Source of the DNA: Acetivibrio clariflavus DSM 19732
GTDB taxonomy: Bacteria; Bacillota; Clostridia; Acetivibrionales; Acetivibrionaceae
Assembly: GCF_000237085.1 (NCBI RefSeq)
Contig: NC_016627.1
Coordinates: forward strand, 3,906,118-3,970,117
Length of the DNA stretch: 64,000 nt
Direction of reading: 5' to 3'
Shown here: positions 45,814-57,032 of the stretch, in pieces
Position numbering within the stretch: position 1 is the stretch's first letter
Layout: each line of letters opens with the position of its first letter
Position numbers and translations under genes: made by a program
Notes under the pieces: model-generated
The model's input: only the letters and a program-made list of their open reading frames with translations
The model's database searches: none
Told to the model about the DNA's origin: nothing

Positions 45814-48800
45814 ATGACAAAAAAGCTAATGGCGTTTTTTTCAACCCTTTTATGTTGTTCCTTCTTGTTCACTTTGCTTCCGGCAAATGTACAAGCAATG
45901 ACACTTACTAATAATGCTACCGGAACATATCAGGGTTATGACTATGAATACTGGAAAGATACTGGTAATGGAACAATGACTCTTACTGGACCAGGTACTT
46001 TTACTTGTTCCTGGAGCAACATTAACAACATTCTGTTCCGTACCGGTAAAAGACTTGGATCACAAAAAACATATCAGGAATACGGAAATATATACATAGA
46101 ATATGATTGTGACTACAGACCAAACGGTAACTCATATCTTTCCGTTTATGGATGGACTCAGGGACCTCTTGTAGAGTACTATATTATTGAGAGCTACGGT
46201 ACCTGGAAGCCACCAGGAAGCAATCAGGTAAAAGGTTATGTTAACGCTGACGGCGGTCAATACGAAATTTATCAAACAACCAGATACAATATGCCATCCA
46301 TTGAAGGAGACAAAACTTTCGATCAGTATTGGAGTGTTCGTACACAAAAACGTACAAGCGGAACCATATCTGTTCACGAACACTTTAAGGCCTGGGAATC
46401 CAGAGGCATGAGAATGGGTAGACTTTATGAAGTTTCCATGGTTGTTGAAGGATATCAGAGCAGCGGTCAGGCTAACATGAAAAAAATGAACCTTGTTATT
46501 GGCGGACAGGCACCTTCAACATCAACACCTAAACCGGTAACTGAAAAAAATGCTTTCCAAAAGATCGAAGCAGAAGATTATGATGATTTGGTCGGTTCTG
46601 AAGCTAGATCCATAGGTACAGGTATAGGATATATAAACAATGGTGACTATGCTGTATATAAGAGTGTAAATTTGGGAAGCGGTGCCGGATCTTTCAAGGC
46701 ATATGTTGCAAACGGTAATACTACCAGCACAACAATTCAATTAAGATTAGGCGGAACAAACGGAGCTCTTATAGGTACATTGACTGTACCGTCTACTGGC
46801 GGTTGGGATACATACCAGGAAGTAACTACTAACGTTACCAATGCATCGGGTACAAAGGATTTATACCTTTGCTTTAGCGGACCGGTAAATGTTGACTATT
46901 TTGTATTTGATACTTCCAGTAATACCGGTGGAAATAATGGCGGCGGTGGTAATACCGGCGGTGGTAATACCGGCGGTGGAAATAACGGCGGCTGGCCTGG
47001 AGGCGGATGGCCAGGTGGCGGAAATACCGGCGGAAATACCGGTGGCGGAACCAAAACTGTAACCAACAATGAAACCGGTACACATGGCGGATACAACTAT
47101 GAGTACTGGAAAGACAACGGTAACGGAACAATGATACTTAAAGATGGCGGTTCCTTCAGCTGTGAATGGAGCAACATAAACAATATCTTGTTCCGCAAAG
47201 GTATCAAATATGACGAGACAAAGACTCACCAACAAATCGGTACAATGGAATTGACTTATGAATGTGACTACCAACCAAATGGAAACTCTTACTTGGCTGT
47301 TTACGGTTGGACTAGTGATCCCCTTGTAGAGTACTACATTATCGAGAGCTGGGGTAACTGGAGACCGCCAGGAAATGAGCCTGTAAAAGGTACAATAACT
47401 GTTGATGGCGGAACATATGACATATATGAAACAACAAGAGTTAATCAGCCTTCAATTAAAGGTACTGCAACATTCCAGCAATATTGGAGTGTTCGTCAGC
47501 AAAAACGTACAAGCGGAAAGATAAGCGTCAGTGAACACTTTAAAGCTTGGGAATCCAGAGGCATGAAGATGGGTAAATTCTATGAAATTTCCCTTGTTGT
47601 TGAAGGATACCAGAGCAGCGGTAAAGCTGATGTTAAATCAATGTCCATCTCCATAAACGGCGTTCCTCATGGTAGCACCGGTGGCAACACTGGCGGTGGT
47701 AACACTGGCGGTGGCAACACTGGTGGTGGAAATAACGGCGGTGGCAACACTGGCGGTGGAAATAACGGCGGAAATACCGGCGGTTTGCTTGGTGATGTAA
47801 ACAACAGCGGTACAATCGATTCTATTGACCTTGCAATATACAAACAGTATTTGCTTGGAATGATATCTTCTTTCCCTGCACCTCAAAATGCAGATATAGA
47901 CAATGACGGTAACTATACATCAATTGATTTTGCAATGATAAAACAACATCTGTTAGGTATGATTGACTTAACTACCAGAGGCAATCCTAATAACGGCGGT
48001 AATAATGGCAATCCCGACAATACTTCTCCAATAGATGCCTTTAGTAAAATTGAGGCTGAAAACTACAGCAGTAATAGTTCTTCAACAATGGAGAAGATAG
48101 GTACTGATAATGGCGGTAGCGGTTTAGGATATATCGAGAACGGCGATTACATTGTATTTAAAAATGTTAACTTCGGTTCGGGAGCAAATTCCTTCACAGC
48201 ACGTGTTGCCTATGGCGGTAACTCAAGCACAACTATACAGTTGAGGCTTGGCAGTTCAACCGGTACAATTATTGGTTCTTTAAATGTAACTTCAACTGGC
48301 GGTTGGGATTCTTACAGAGAATTGAGTACTTCCGTTAGCGGTGCTTCAGGTACAAAAGATCTGTACCTCTGCTTCAATGGTCCGGTTAATATTGACTACT
48401 TTACATTCAGCACTCAAAGTGTACCAACAAGCTCACCTACATCTCAGCCAATTACAGGCAAAAAGCTTGTTGCTTTAACCTTTGACGATGGACCAAGCTA
48501 TCAAACAACTTTAGTACTTGACAAGTTAAAGAAATACAATGCTAAAGCTACATTTATGGTTGTTGGACAGAATATTGCTTCAAACGGAAGTGTAATGCAA
48601 AGAATTGTGGCTGAAGGCCATGAAATTGGAAACCATTCATGGAGCCACCAGGACATGAGATACATGTCGGCTTCTCAAATACAAAATGAAATTAACCAAA
48701 CTAACGCTGCTGTTAGACAATATACTGGTTATGATCCTAAGTTCTTCCGTGCACCTAACCTTTCTGTAGGCGGCGCAATGACTTCAACTATTAATATGCC

Positions 48801-49071
48801 TTTTGTACAAGGTGTTATAGCACAAGACTGGAACGGAGGTTCAGCAACTACAGCTCAAGCAAGAGCTCAGATAGTAATTAACGGTGTTAGAGACGGTTCC
48901 ATTGTATTGATGCACTGCACACAACCAGGTAATCACCCGACACCTGAAGCTTTGGATATTATAATTCCAACCCTTCAAAATCAGGGATATGCTTTCGTTA
49001 CATTAAGCGAGTTGTTCAGTGCTAAAGGAATTACACCTAGACCTGGTGTAACATATGATGGTGCATTCTAA
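45814..49071 (+). CDS. Cellulosomal bifunctional xylanase/acetyl xylan esterase: GH11-CBM6-GH11-dockerin-CBM6-CE4
   Basis: 1085 residues. Signal peptide 1-28. GH11 module 1 (~30-227), CBM6 (~246-365), Gly/Asn linker, GH11 module 2 (~416-613), Gly/Asn linker, type I dockerin (~659-720; [27 protein letters not shown]), CBM6 (~741-870), linker, CE4 polysaccharide deacetylase (~883-1085). Both GH11 modules keep the two catalytic glutamates (LVEYYIIES and VVEGYQSSG). CE4 has motifs [28 protein letters not shown] and IVLMHC. It cuts the xylan backbone and removes acetyl groups outside the cell on the cellulosome. Xylanases of this group in C. thermocellum have one GH11 and one CBM6; here that pair is duplicated. 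GGAGAG precedes the ATG. Confidence 0.95.
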   Translation: MTKKLMAFFSTLLCCSFLFTLLPANVQAMTLTNNATGTYQGYDYEYWKDTGNGTMTLTGPGTFTCSWSNINNILFRTGKRLGSQKTYQEYGNIYIEYDCDYRPNGNSYLSVYGWTQGPLVEYYIIESYGTWKPPGSNQVKGYVNADGGQYEIYQTTRYNMPSIEGDKTFDQYWSVRTQKRTSGTISVHEHFKAWESRGMRMGRLYEVSMVVEGYQSSGQANMKKMNLVIGGQAPSTSTPKPVTEKNAFQKIEAEDYDDLVGSEARSIGTGIGYINNGDYAVYKSVNLGSGAGSFKAYVANGNTTSTTIQLRLGGTNGALIGTLTVPSTGGWDTYQEVTTNVTNASGTKDLYLCFSGPVNVDYFVFDTSSNTGGNNGGGGNTGGGNTGGGNNGGWPGGGWPGGGNTGGNTGGGTKTVTNNETGTHGGYNYEYWKDNGNGTMILKDGGSFSCEWSNINNILFRKGIKYDETKTHQQIGTMELTYECDYQPNGNSYLAVYGWTSDPLVEYYIIESWGNWRPPGNEPVKGTITVDGGTYDIYETTRVNQPSIKGTATFQQYWSVRQQKRTSGKISVSEHFKAWESRGMKMGKFYEISLVVEGYQSSGKADVKSMSISINGVPHGSTGGNTGGGNTGGGNTGGGNNGGGNTGGGNNGGNTGGLLGDVNNSGTIDSIDLAIYKQYLLGMISSFPAPQNADIDNDGNYTSIDFAMIKQHLLGMIDLTTRGNPNNGGNNGNPDNTSPIDAFSKIEAENYSSNSSSTMEKIGTDNGGSGLGYIENGDYIVFKNVNFGSGANSFTARVAYGGNSSTTIQLRLGSSTGTIIGSLNVTSTGGWDSYRELSTSVSGASGTKDLYLCFNGPVNIDYFTFSTQSVPTSSPTSQPITGKKLVALTFDDGPSYQTTLVLDKLKKYNAKATFMVVGQNIASNGSVMQRIVAEGHEIGNHSWSHQDMRYMSASQIQNEINQTNAAVRQYTGYDPKFFRAPNLSVGGAMTSTINMPFVQGVIAQDWNGGSATTAQARAQIVINGVRDGSIVLMHCTQPGNHPTPEALDIIIPTLQNQGYAFVTLSELFSAKGITPRPGVTYDGAF

Positions 49072-49096
49072 TAGACACAATAATTGTACTTAAAAT

Positions 49097-49137
49097 AAAA
49101 AAGCTGCTGTAAGTAATAAACTTACAGCAGCTTTTTT
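49097..49137. terminator. Bidirectional terminator after the xylanase gene
   Basis: AAAAAAGCTGCTGTAAGT, 5-nt loop, ACTTACAGCAGCTTTTTT. Confidence 0.92.
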
Positions 49138-49320
49138 ATTTTAAGTATTATTAGCAAATTCCTTAAAATAATTATAATAGTTTTTTGCATTTTACTTTAA
49201 CTAGTATATTCTGCCATTCCCTGAGCATTATACAAATATTATTTAAAATTTAATGTTTAGAATAAATACTCTTCTTACTTCACTATCAATTAGATGATTG
49301 ACTTTAAATCCACACCTGCA

Positions 49321-51288
49321 TTACTTCCACAATGGTATTTCCACCGTTGCTTTGAACAAGTCCCCATCTGTTTCTATCCTAAAATATCCTTTTTGTATAT
49401 CAGTGAGACTTTTAGCAATAGCCAACCCCAATCCTGACCCTTCAGTTGTTCTTGACATATCTCCCCTTACAAAACGTTCTGTAAGCTGCTCAACAGGTAT
49501 TTCCAACGGAAGTTCGGATATATTCTTTATAGTCAAAATCCCGTAATCCTCATTTCTTGCTATGTTAATATAAACCCTGGAATTCTTCATAGAATACTTC
49601 AAAACATTGGACAAAAGATTTTCAACAATACGCCACATATGTTTTCCATCAGCCTGCGCATATATGTTTTTTTCGTCGGTAATTGTTCTTACATCCAGTC
49701 CGCGATTTTCAAACTTATCCCTATACTCACCAACAGCCTGCATAACCAGTTCGCACAAATCAAGTTTTTCGATGTTTACCGGCAAATTCCCGCTTGATGC
49801 CTTGCTTGCTTCAATCAAATCTTCAATAAGCACTTTCAGTCTTGCAGATTTTTCATCCAATATATTTATATATTCTTGTGCCTTTTGATTCTCTATAGGT
49901 TCCTTCTTCAACAATCCGACATAATTTATTATGGAAGTTAAGGGAGTCTTTAAATCATGAGATACATTGGTAATAAGATCGGTTTTCATCCTTTCTCCTT
50001 TTATAGCATCCTCAACTGCTTTTTTTAAACCCATCTGTATACTTTGAATATTCTCCGCAAAGGCGGAAAAGGCAATAGACATATTCTTTGTGTCAAGTTT
50101 ATAGTCAAGGTTTCCTTCAGCCATTTGTTTTGTGGCTTCCATTATTTCAGGTAAATCTTTAAGAGACTTTGAAATCATATATAAACCTTTCATGTTAAAA
50201 ATAATAAACGGAATTAATGTAAGCAATGCCACTTTTTCATCATTATGAATTAAGGCCAGGTATATCAATGTAAGCAAAATGCTGTTAATTCCGCTATAAA
50301 CTCCCAACAGCACAATAATCCAAGGTCTAAAAATCCTGCCCTTAGACAAAAGTCGAATAAACACTAAAAGTTCACAATAAGACTTGTATATAAACAAATT
50401 CTTTTTAACACTTTCAGTCTTTAATTGCCTGACCACTGACAATAAACAGGTCAATCCAATAAAGAAATCTATACTTAATATCAACAGCACTTCAAAAGAT
50501 AAGCCATAATGATAATTATCCAGATAAAATAGCGTATTCAAAGCTGCAAAAAGCACTATCAAAGACTGTATATCAAAATATCTATCCCATCGTCTTAAAG
50601 CAATTCCTTCCATACCTTTCTTTTTTCCTGCAACATATATTAGGTAAACAAGGGATAAAAGTAATATAAGTGCTGAAGCAATCAAAAAAGCTATCTCTAA
50701 ATTTATCTGTGTTTTGGATTTTTTAAATGAAAGATAATGATCATAAAAACGATCTCCTTTTTTCAAAGGCTCTATGACAGCAGTATATACTTCATAAGAT
50801 TTTCCATATAACATTTCGCCTAAATCTTCAGCAAACCACAATCCTTCAATGGCTTGCCCTTGAATATAATGCAACATTGATTTTTGCTTCTTTATTAGTC
50901 CAACAGGATCTTCAGAATCTAAGTTTGTAGCAACCTCTCCAGTATTTAAGTCTTTTATATAATAAGCAAAATTAACATATTTTGAAAGGAAGTCTTTTAT
51001 AAAGTTGTATCTTTTTAAGGCAGCTTGGACTTCCCCCTTAAATTCATCGGACGTTTTGATATATTCCTCACTTTTCAGCGATGTGTATAATTCCACAGTA
51101 AGGTAAATAAGCGACTCGTAGTTTGATTTAAATTCTAAAGAATCTACATAGCTATGGACGTGCAGGACTTCATTATTTCTCAAATCTATACCGGTTGCCA
51201 ATATACTTATTAAACATAGCCATGCCAGAATAATCGCAGCAACCTTTGTAAAAGTTGAATATCTAATACTTTTCAATTTTGTAACCAA
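49321..51288 (-). CDS. Sensor histidine kinase, multi-pass membrane
   Basis: 655 residues. TM1 (~14-32), an extracellular segment (~34-205), TM2 (~205-225) and several more TM helices (~245-400), then HAMP-like MAEGNLDYKLD, the phospho-acceptor box NVSHDLKTPLTS (His near 444), and an ATPase domain with N box ENLLSNVLKYS and G boxes GSGLGLAIAKSL. It overlaps the response regulator by 26 nt and starts with TTG at 51288; a start codon further inside is possible. The signal is unknown. Downstream, the nearest gene is the convergent xylanase. Confidence 0.88.
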   Translation of the reverse strand: MVTKLKSIRYSTFTKVAAIILAWLCLISILATGIDLRNNEVLHVHSYVDSLEFKSNYESLIYLTVELYTSLKSEEYIKTSDEFKGEVQAALKRYNFIKDFLSKYVNFAYYIKDLNTGEVATNLDSEDPVGLIKKQKSMLHYIQGQAIEGLWFAEDLGEMLYGKSYEVYTAVIEPLKKGDRFYDHYLSFKKSKTQINLEIAFLIASALILLLSLVYLIYVAGKKKGMEGIALRRWDRYFDIQSLIVLFAALNTLFYLDNYHYGLSFEVLLILSIDFFIGLTCLLSVVRQLKTESVKKNLFIYKSYCELLVFIRLLSKGRIFRPWIIVLLGVYSGINSILLTLIYLALIHNDEKVALLTLIPFIIFNMKGLYMISKSLKDLPEIMEATKQMAEGNLDYKLDTKNMSIAFSAFAENIQSIQMGLKKAVEDAIKGERMKTDLITNVSHDLKTPLTSIINYVGLLKKEPIENQKAQEYINILDEKSARLKVLIEDLIEASKASSGNLPVNIEKLDLCELVMQAVGEYRDKFENRGLDVRTITDEKNIYAQADGKHMWRIVENLLSNVLKYSMKNSRVYINIARNEDYGILTIKNISELPLEIPVEQLTERFVRGDMSRTTEGSGLGLAIAKSLTDIQKGYFRIETDGDLFKATVEIPLWK

Positions 51289-51958
51289 TACCCCACACCA
51301 CCTTTAAATATTTTGGTTCCTTCGGGTTAATCTCAATTTTTTCCCTGATTCTCCGAATATGTACAGCAACTGTATTTTCCGATGTGTATAAAGGTTCATT
51401 CCATACATTTTGATATATTTGCTCTATGGAAAACACCTTGCCCATATTCTTCATCAGAAATAATACAATGCCGTATTCTGTAGCCGTTAGCTTTACTTTC
51501 TCCCCATCCAGGCGAAGTTCCTTTGCTTCAGTATCCAATTCCAGTCCGCCGGTTTTGAGAATTCCCTTCTTTTGCTCTGCCCCTCCAAGCAAGGTATATC
51601 GCCTCAATTGGGATTTTACCCTTGCCAAAAGTTCCAAGGGATTAAAGGGTTTTGTAACATAATCGTCAGCACCGAAATTTAACCCAATAATTTTATCTGT
51701 ATCCTCAGATTTCGCAGATAATATTATAATCGGTATATTCAGTTCTTCACGAATTCTGACTGTTGCGGTTAACCCGTCCATCTCAGGCATCATAATATCC
51801 AGCAAAATCAGGTGAATTTTTTGTTCTTCCAGGATTTTTAATGCCTGCTTTCCGGTATATGCCTTTATGACGTTATAATTCTCCTGTTTTAAATAAATCT
51901 CCAAAGCATCCACAATTGCCTTGTCATCGTCGCATACCAAAATGTTGTATTTATCCAT
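51263..51958 (-). CDS. OmpR/PhoB-type response regulator
   Basis: 231 residues. Receiver with acidic pocket CDDDKA and phosphorylatable Asp54 in LLDIMMPEMDG, Lys in DDYVTKPF, then a winged-helix DNA-binding domain (LTATEYGIVLFLMKN, VAVHIRRIREKI). It forms a pair with the overlapping histidine kinase. Target genes are unknown. Confidence 0.93.
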   Translation of the reverse strand: MDKYNILVCDDDKAIVDALEIYLKQENYNVIKAYTGKQALKILEEQKIHLILLDIMMPEMDGLTATVRIREELNIPIIILSAKSEDTDKIIGLNFGADDYVTKPFNPLELLARVKSQLRRYTLLGGAEQKKGILKTGGLELDTEAKELRLDGEKVKLTATEYGIVLFLMKNMGKVFSIEQIYQNVWNEPLYTSENTVAVHIRRIREKIEINPKEPKYLKVVWGIGYKIEKY

Positions 51959-52279
51959 TTAATCAGACCCCCAAATAATTCTCAATTATGGAACATTTTT
52001 TATCACCTGCCTTCTTATATAAGCTTAGCAGGCGATTTTTACAAAAAACTCTATAAATTTCTTAAGATTTTCTTAAAATTTATTATATGATAAATTTTAC
52101 ATTGCTTCGATACCTTTATATTTATCACTTTTGCATATATAAAAATTTCATTAAAATACGCCGATGAGAAACATTTAATTCTCATCGGCGTATTAATCTT
52201 AATTTTAATCTTTATATCTATTTTTTAACCGGTATATATAACCTCGGATATATACTAGTAAAAATATTTACTGCAAGAA
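51959..52279. other. Intergenic region with terminator
   Basis: AT-rich; apart from the 16-bp terminator at 52155-52194 it shows a weaker repeat near 52010-52035 (GCAGGCGA region) and no gene. Confidence 0.4.
52150..52194 (-). terminator. Intrinsic terminator of the rubrerythrin gene
   Basis: Perfect 16-bp stem AATACGCCGATGAGAA (52155-52170) with its complement (52179-52194); T-rich exit on the minus strand. Confidence 0.85.
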
Positions 52280-52873
52280 TTAATACGGTTCGGTATTCAA
52301 TTCAAAATAGGATTGAGGATGAGCACATGCGGGACATTTCTCCGGTGCTTCATTTCCTTCATGAATATATCCGCAGTTTCCACATTTCCATACAACTTTT
52401 TCGTTCTTCTTAAAGACCAAACCGTTTGCTACATTATCGGCCAACTTTTTGTATCTTTCTTCATGGTGTTTTTCAACCTTAGCTATCATTCTAAAAGTTG
52501 TGGCAATTTCCGGGAATCCTTCTTCATCTGCCACTTTCGCAAACTCAGGATAAAGGTCTGTCCACTCTTCATTTTCTCCAGCTGCTGCCGCTTTCAAATT
52601 CTCAAGGGTTGTCCCTAGTGCAACGGGAAAGTCTGCAGTTATTCCTATAGCAGTAGGAAGTTCACCGTCCAAACCAGCTACAAGTAATTTGTAAAATCTC
52701 TTTGCATGTTCCTTTTCATTGTCAGCTGTTTCAATGAAGATATTCTTTATTTGTTTAAATCCTTCTTTATCAGCAACAGAAGCATAAAAAGTATAACGAT
52801 TACGTGCCTGAGATTCTCCTGCAAAAGCCTTTAATAGATTTTCCGCTGTTTTAGTTCCTTTTAAACTCTTCAT
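52280..52873 (-). CDS. rbr: Rubrerythrin
   Basis: 197 residues. Ferritin-like diiron domain ([34 protein letters not shown]) followed by a C-terminal rubredoxin-like site ([18 protein letters not shown]). It reduces hydrogen peroxide in the cytoplasm of anaerobes, using electrons through rubredoxin-type partners. AGGAGGGAC precedes the ATG. Monocistronic. Confidence 0.95.
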   Translation of the reverse strand: MKSLKGTKTAENLLKAFAGESQARNRYTFYASVADKEGFKQIKNIFIETADNEKEHAKRFYKLLVAGLDGELPTAIGITADFPVALGTTLENLKAAAAGENEEWTDLYPEFAKVADEEGFPEIATTFRMIAKVEKHHEERYKKLADNVANGLVFKKNEKVVWKCGNCGYIHEGNEAPEKCPACAHPQSYFELNTEPY

Positions 52874-53026
52874 AAATTGTCCCTCCTGTTTCTATATTTT
52901 TTATTATTCTCTATATCTTTTAAAGAATTATAACATTTTTTCTCAAAGCTTTCACCCGTAAAAAATTAAACTTCACCATGGTATATTTAACTGAATACAA
53001 TTAATAAATTTCAAAAAACGTTTTAA

Positions 53027-53062
53027 AATTTTAAAAAACGGCATTAATCCAACGATTAATGA
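53027..53062 (-). terminator. Probable terminator of uppP
   Basis: CATTAATC, CAAC, GATTAATG arms (53043-53062), followed on the minus strand by CCGTTTTTT. Weak AT-rich stem. Confidence 0.55.
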
Positions 53063-53097
53063 CTATTTTAATCAAACTTTTCAAAATACAAACCTTT

Positions 53098-53913
53098 TTA
53101 TCTTAAAACGGCAAAATAAAAAGCTAAAATCAAGCCAAGGACTATTCTGTAATATCCAAAGGCTTTAAAATCATTTCTCTTAATATATCCCACAAGAAAC
53201 TTTATCGCTAAAATAGATACCACAAAAGCAACAATCATACCGGTAGCAAGGACAGCAATCTCCTGACCTGAAAAAACGAATCCAAACTTCAGAATTTTAA
53301 CAAAGCTGGCACCGAACATAACCGGTAATGCCAAGAAGAAAGAAAATTCTGCGGCTATTTCCCTTGAACAACCAATCAAAATTGCACCCAAAATAGTTGC
53401 TCCGGAACGGGATGTACCCGGAATCAGGGATAACACCTGAAAAATTCCTATTATTAACGCTGTCTTGTAACTTAGCTGACCAAAGTTGTTAATTAAAGAT
53501 TTTTTATTTTTATTTCGGTTTTCTATAAGTATAAACAAAACACCATAAATAATTAATGTTGCAATAACTACTTTATAATTATAAAACAGTTCATCTATTT
53601 TATCCTCAAAGGGCACTCCTATAATTGCTGCCGGTAAAACTGCAACCAATACCTTCATCCACAAAGAAACGGTATCCTGCTTTATTTCAAGCTTTTTATC
53701 GAAGGATACTGGAAATAACTTTTTCCAATACAGCAAAACTACTGCCAAAATAGCGCCAAGCTGAATTACAACCAGAAACATCTCCTTAAATTCATCGGAC
53801 ATATTAAGCTTTATAAATTCATCAGCCAATATCATATGTCCTGTGCTGCTAATGGGCAGCCATTCGGTTATACCTTCAATAATACCAATAATTATAGCCT
53901 TTAATATTTCCAT
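53098..53913 (-). CDS. uppP: Undecaprenyl-diphosphate phosphatase
   Basis: 271 residues, about eight TM helices. The two signature regions are [16 protein letters not shown] near the start and [14 protein letters not shown] near 165-180. It recycles the lipid carrier for peptidoglycan by removing one phosphate and gives bacitracin tolerance. Monocistronic. Confidence 0.95.
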   Translation of the reverse strand: MEILKAIIIGIIEGITEWLPISSTGHMILADEFIKLNMSDEFKEMFLVVIQLGAILAVVLLYWKKLFPVSFDKKLEIKQDTVSLWMKVLVAVLPAAIIGVPFEDKIDELFYNYKVVIATLIIYGVLFILIENRNKNKKSLINNFGQLSYKTALIIGIFQVLSLIPGTSRSGATILGAILIGCSREIAAEFSFFLALPVMFGASFVKILKFGFVFSGQEIAVLATGMIVAFVVSILAIKFLVGYIKRNDFKAFGYYRIVLGLILAFYFAVLR

Positions 53914-54238
53914 CTTGTTTAAATCCTCTCCCCCGCCATTAAATCCTTGCTCACATCATAATTTTACTTTTGCTTTAAATAAATTATACCAATTAAAGAT
54001 TTTATAAAGCAACTTGTAAGGACATTATAAAAAAGTGCAAGTTTTTCTATTGACCTAAACAGTTAATAAAATTCAATAATGGAAGCCCGAAAGCTTCCAT
54101 ACATATGAAACTTTTTTAAAATTATTATTAATGAGCTTTTCTGTTGCAATAAGCGAATCAATTATTAAACCCAATTTTATAACACTATACAATAATCCAG
54201 ATACTTAAGTATATAATAAGCACAATTCAGAACACACA
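53914..54238. other. Intergenic region with a weak hairpin
   Basis: A short inverted repeat TGGAAGC/GCTTCCA (54080-54099) may end the phosphate operon on the minus strand; the following T-tract is interrupted. No gene seen. Confidence 0.4.
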
Positions 54239-54862
54239 TCACGAATTTTTCATAACGATTTCCTCTATCGCATTTGAAACATCTTCACAAGCATCACAGC
54301 ATTTCTCTAGGAAGTGGAATGTAGATTGCCATGCTGATACTTCTTTAAAATCATTACAATTAACATATAAATCTCTTATAGCTTCAGAATAAAGTTTGTC
54401 TCCGTCTTCTTCAAGCTTATTTACATCAACAATCAATTCATGCAATGTTTTGGATTTTCTGAAATTATGGAATTCAGTCAATGCCAACTTTAACGAATTG
54501 CAGCATTTTACAATAACGGAAGTCATCTTTACAGCATAGGGTCGGATATGCGTAATATTGAACATATACATACGTAACACAACATCTTCAATTGCATCGG
54601 TAAGATTATCAATGGAATTTGCCAATCCCAAAATATCTTCTCTTTCAATAGGTGTGATAAACTCTTTCATAAGCCTTTTTGTCATAACATGTCTTGCTTC
54701 GTCAGCAGCATGTTCTATTTCATGCATTTCTTTTACTTTATTCAATAGCTGGTCTGCTTTAAAGTTATTTACAATTTGATTCAATAAATCTGCTGCTTTA
54801 CAAGAATACTCAACCAATTCCACAAAAGTGTCGTAATAGTATTCATCTTTCTTTCTGGCCAT
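54239..54862 (-). CDS. DUF47 (PhoU-like) protein, phosphate transport accessory
   Basis: 207 residues from ATG at 54862 (AAAGAGGA upstream; a TTG at 54871 is also in frame). All-helical PhoU-like fold with conserved acidic positions (HEIEHAADEARH, TPIEREDILGLANSIDNLTD). Such proteins regulate or assist Pit phosphate transporters; the gene follows the Pit gene by about 80 nt. Confidence 0.9.
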   Translation of the reverse strand: MARKKDEYYYDTFVELVEYSCKAADLLNQIVNNFKADQLLNKVKEMHEIEHAADEARHVMTKRLMKEFITPIEREDILGLANSIDNLTDAIEDVVLRMYMFNITHIRPYAVKMTSVIVKCCNSLKLALTEFHNFRKSKTLHELIVDVNKLEEDGDKLYSEAIRDLYVNCNDFKEVSAWQSTFHFLEKCCDACEDVSNAIEEIVMKNS

Positions 54863-54946
54863 ATTTCCCAATCCTCTTTCGTTAAAATTGTGTTTTATTT
54901 AACTTAAGGTTCATGATTTCATTTAAATTTAGCAGTCAATTTGTTT

Positions 54947-55999
54947 TTAAAAAATACTCATAAACAATAATGCCATCAAGAAACCTATAAGCCCGCATCC
55001 CGGGAAAGTCAAAATCCATGCCATTATCATTTCCTTTACAATTCCCCAGTTTACGGATGAAATACGTTTTGCAGCTCCAACTCCCATAACCGCCGTAGTT
55101 TTTGTATGGGTTGTACTAACAGGCAAACCTGTCGCAGATGCTATGAACAGACAAATAACTCCTGCCAGATCTGCCGAAAATCCTTGATATTTTTCGAGTT
55201 TTACCATATCCATTCCTACAGACTTTATTATACGATAGCCTCCTATAGAAGTACCAAAGGATATTACAAGCGAACAAAGGACAATGAGCCAGGACGGGAT
55301 ATGAAAGGTGGTAACATCACTTTGTCCTTTTGCAAGGAACATTCCCAACATGAATACACCCATGAATTTCTGTCCGTCCTGTGCACCATGCATGAAAGCC
55401 ATTCCGGCACTTCCAAGTATCTGAGCGTTCTTAAAAAAGGAATAGGTTTTAGTTCTGTTTACTCTTCCAAATATGATTTCAACTATTCTGACAACCAGCC
55501 ATCCCATTATAAACCCTAATGCTATGGATAGCACCAATCCGTAAAGAACCTTAACCCACTCATTGAAATTTATACCTTTGATACCACCTTGCAGCGCAAT
55601 AGCTGCACCGCTTATTCCCGCTATCAATGCATGGCTTTCACTTGTAGGAATTCCAAACCACCAGGCGGCCGTTGCCCAAAGTACAATAGCAAAAAGAGCT
55701 GCACATAGTGCTACAAGCGCTGAATCCGGATCTCCTCCAAAGTCAACCATATTATAAATGGTTTCAGCCACACTGCTGTTTACCATAGTCATTACAAAAA
55801 CACCGAGAAAGTTAAAAACAGATGCAATAATAATAGCATTCCTGGGCTTAATTGACCTTGTAGATATTGCAGTAGCAATTGCATTAGGTGCATCGGTCCA
55901 ACCGTTAACCAATATAACCCCTAATGTCAACAGTGTGGTTATGACTAAAGGAGGATTTCTCATCAGTTCACTCAAGAAAGAACTTAATGTAATTGTCAT
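54947..55999 (-). CDS. pit: Inorganic phosphate transporter, Pit family
   Basis: 350 residues, about ten TM helices in two halves. The PiT signatures are NGWTDAPNAIATAIST near the N-terminus and GLPVSTTHTKTTAVMGVGA near the C-terminus. It takes up metal-phosphate by cation symport. It is first in a two-gene unit with the DUF47 protein. Confidence 0.93.
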   Translation of the reverse strand: MTITLSSFLSELMRNPPLVITTLLTLGVILVNGWTDAPNAIATAISTRSIKPRNAIIIASVFNFLGVFVMTMVNSSVAETIYNMVDFGGDPDSALVALCAALFAIVLWATAAWWFGIPTSESHALIAGISGAAIALQGGIKGINFNEWVKVLYGLVLSIALGFIMGWLVVRIVEIIFGRVNRTKTYSFFKNAQILGSAGMAFMHGAQDGQKFMGVFMLGMFLAKGQSDVTTFHIPSWLIVLCSLVISFGTSIGGYRIIKSVGMDMVKLEKYQGFSADLAGVICLFIASATGLPVSTTHTKTTAVMGVGAAKRISSVNWGIVKEMIMAWILTFPGCGLIGFLMALLFMSIF

Positions 56000-56438
56000 T
56001 TTCCATCAACATTCCTTTTGTCATTAAAATTTTCAGCAGAAAAATTGTATCTTTTTTCCACTTCAAACAGCACAAAACTAGAATAACACAATTTTTTTGG
56101 TTATACAATAACCGATGAAAAAATCTAACATAAACTTAACAAATATTTAGTCTTCACCATAAGCCTATAATTGTATACGCTTAAACCCATTATACATATT
56201 TTCCCATACCTTGTTCCGAATTAGACATTAAAGTTAAAATCATTTTATGCAAGAATAATAAATTAAATACATACTGCTAAATATAATATTAGCAGAATAC
56301 CCTTTGGAAATTTTATGGACACATTTAATAAACCACTTCAAATTTATTAAATATGCATCAAAGTTTAATAATATTCTTTTGCTCGGATTGTTTAAGTGAT
56401 ATTATAAAATATATTTATATGAGGTGGTGAAAATAATT
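56000..56438. other. Divergent intergenic region
   Basis: AT-rich between pit and the YhfC gene. No RNA gene or hairpin stands out; promoters for both sides are expected. Confidence 0.4.
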
Positions 56439-57032
56439 TTGAAGAATCTCCTTTGGTTTTTGGCCGGTTCAGCTTGTTTTATCATATCGCAACCTTTGTT
56501 AAGAATGCCTATTCTTCAACAGTTGCAAAACTCAACTAAATTTATGCTTGCTTATCAATTGAACCCTTTGACAATTGGAATTTTAATTGCCTTGTCGGCA
56601 GGTATTTTTGAAGAAAGCTTTCGTTTTTTATTTAAACAGTTTTTGATTAAACCTGTCAAGTGTGATTTTCGTCAGCCAATTATTTTCGGGTTGGGACATG
56701 GCATTGCAGAAGCACTTATAATTTTATTACCCGCTTTATCCTATGTTCCAATTTCGCAGTTGGGATTGGCGGTTTTAGAAAGAATTTTGGCAATTATTCT
56801 GCATGTTGGTTTAACAATCATTGTCTGGAACGGATTTCAAAAGAATAGAAAGATTTTATACCTGTTCATTGCAATAGTACTTCACGGATTTGTAAATTCT
56901 TTAATTCCTATTTTATCATCTTTTCCAAATTCGATACTATTGATTGAAGGGACATTGGTTGTAATAGATGTTTTTATGATTATTTATTCATATAACTCAA
57001 AAAAACTATATATTAAGGAGGACTTACAATGA
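56439..57032 (+). CDS. YhfC-type intramembrane metalloprotease
   Basis: 197 residues from TTG at 56439 (GAGGTGG at 56421-56427); a GTG at 56424 is in frame but overlaps the ribosome site. Six or so TM helices. Putative metal site: GIFEESFRFLF, FGLGHGIAEALI, LHVGLT and LHGFVNSLIP match the YhfC family related to CPBP proteases. It overlaps the next gene by ATGA. Substrate unknown. Confidence 0.8.
   Translation: MKNLLWFLAGSACFIISQPLLRMPILQQLQNSTKFMLAYQLNPLTIGILIALSAGIFEESFRFLFKQFLIKPVKCDFRQPIIFGLGHGIAEALIILLPALSYVPISQLGLAVLERILAIILHVGLTIIVWNGFQKNRKILYLFIAIVLHGFVNSLIPILSSFPNSILLIEGTLVVIDVFMIIYSYNSKKLYIKEDLQ

Noticed and set aside
45693-45911. 72-codon open frame running into the xylanase start
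   Set aside because: The AAAGGATG is too close to its ATG and the frame overlaps the xylanase signal peptide; composition looks like chance.
46920-47050. GGTGGTAATACCGGC-like tandem repeats, and the similar set at 47680-47780, as a CRISPR or satellite array
   Set aside because: They encode Gly/Asn-rich linkers between modules of the xylanase; there are no spacers.
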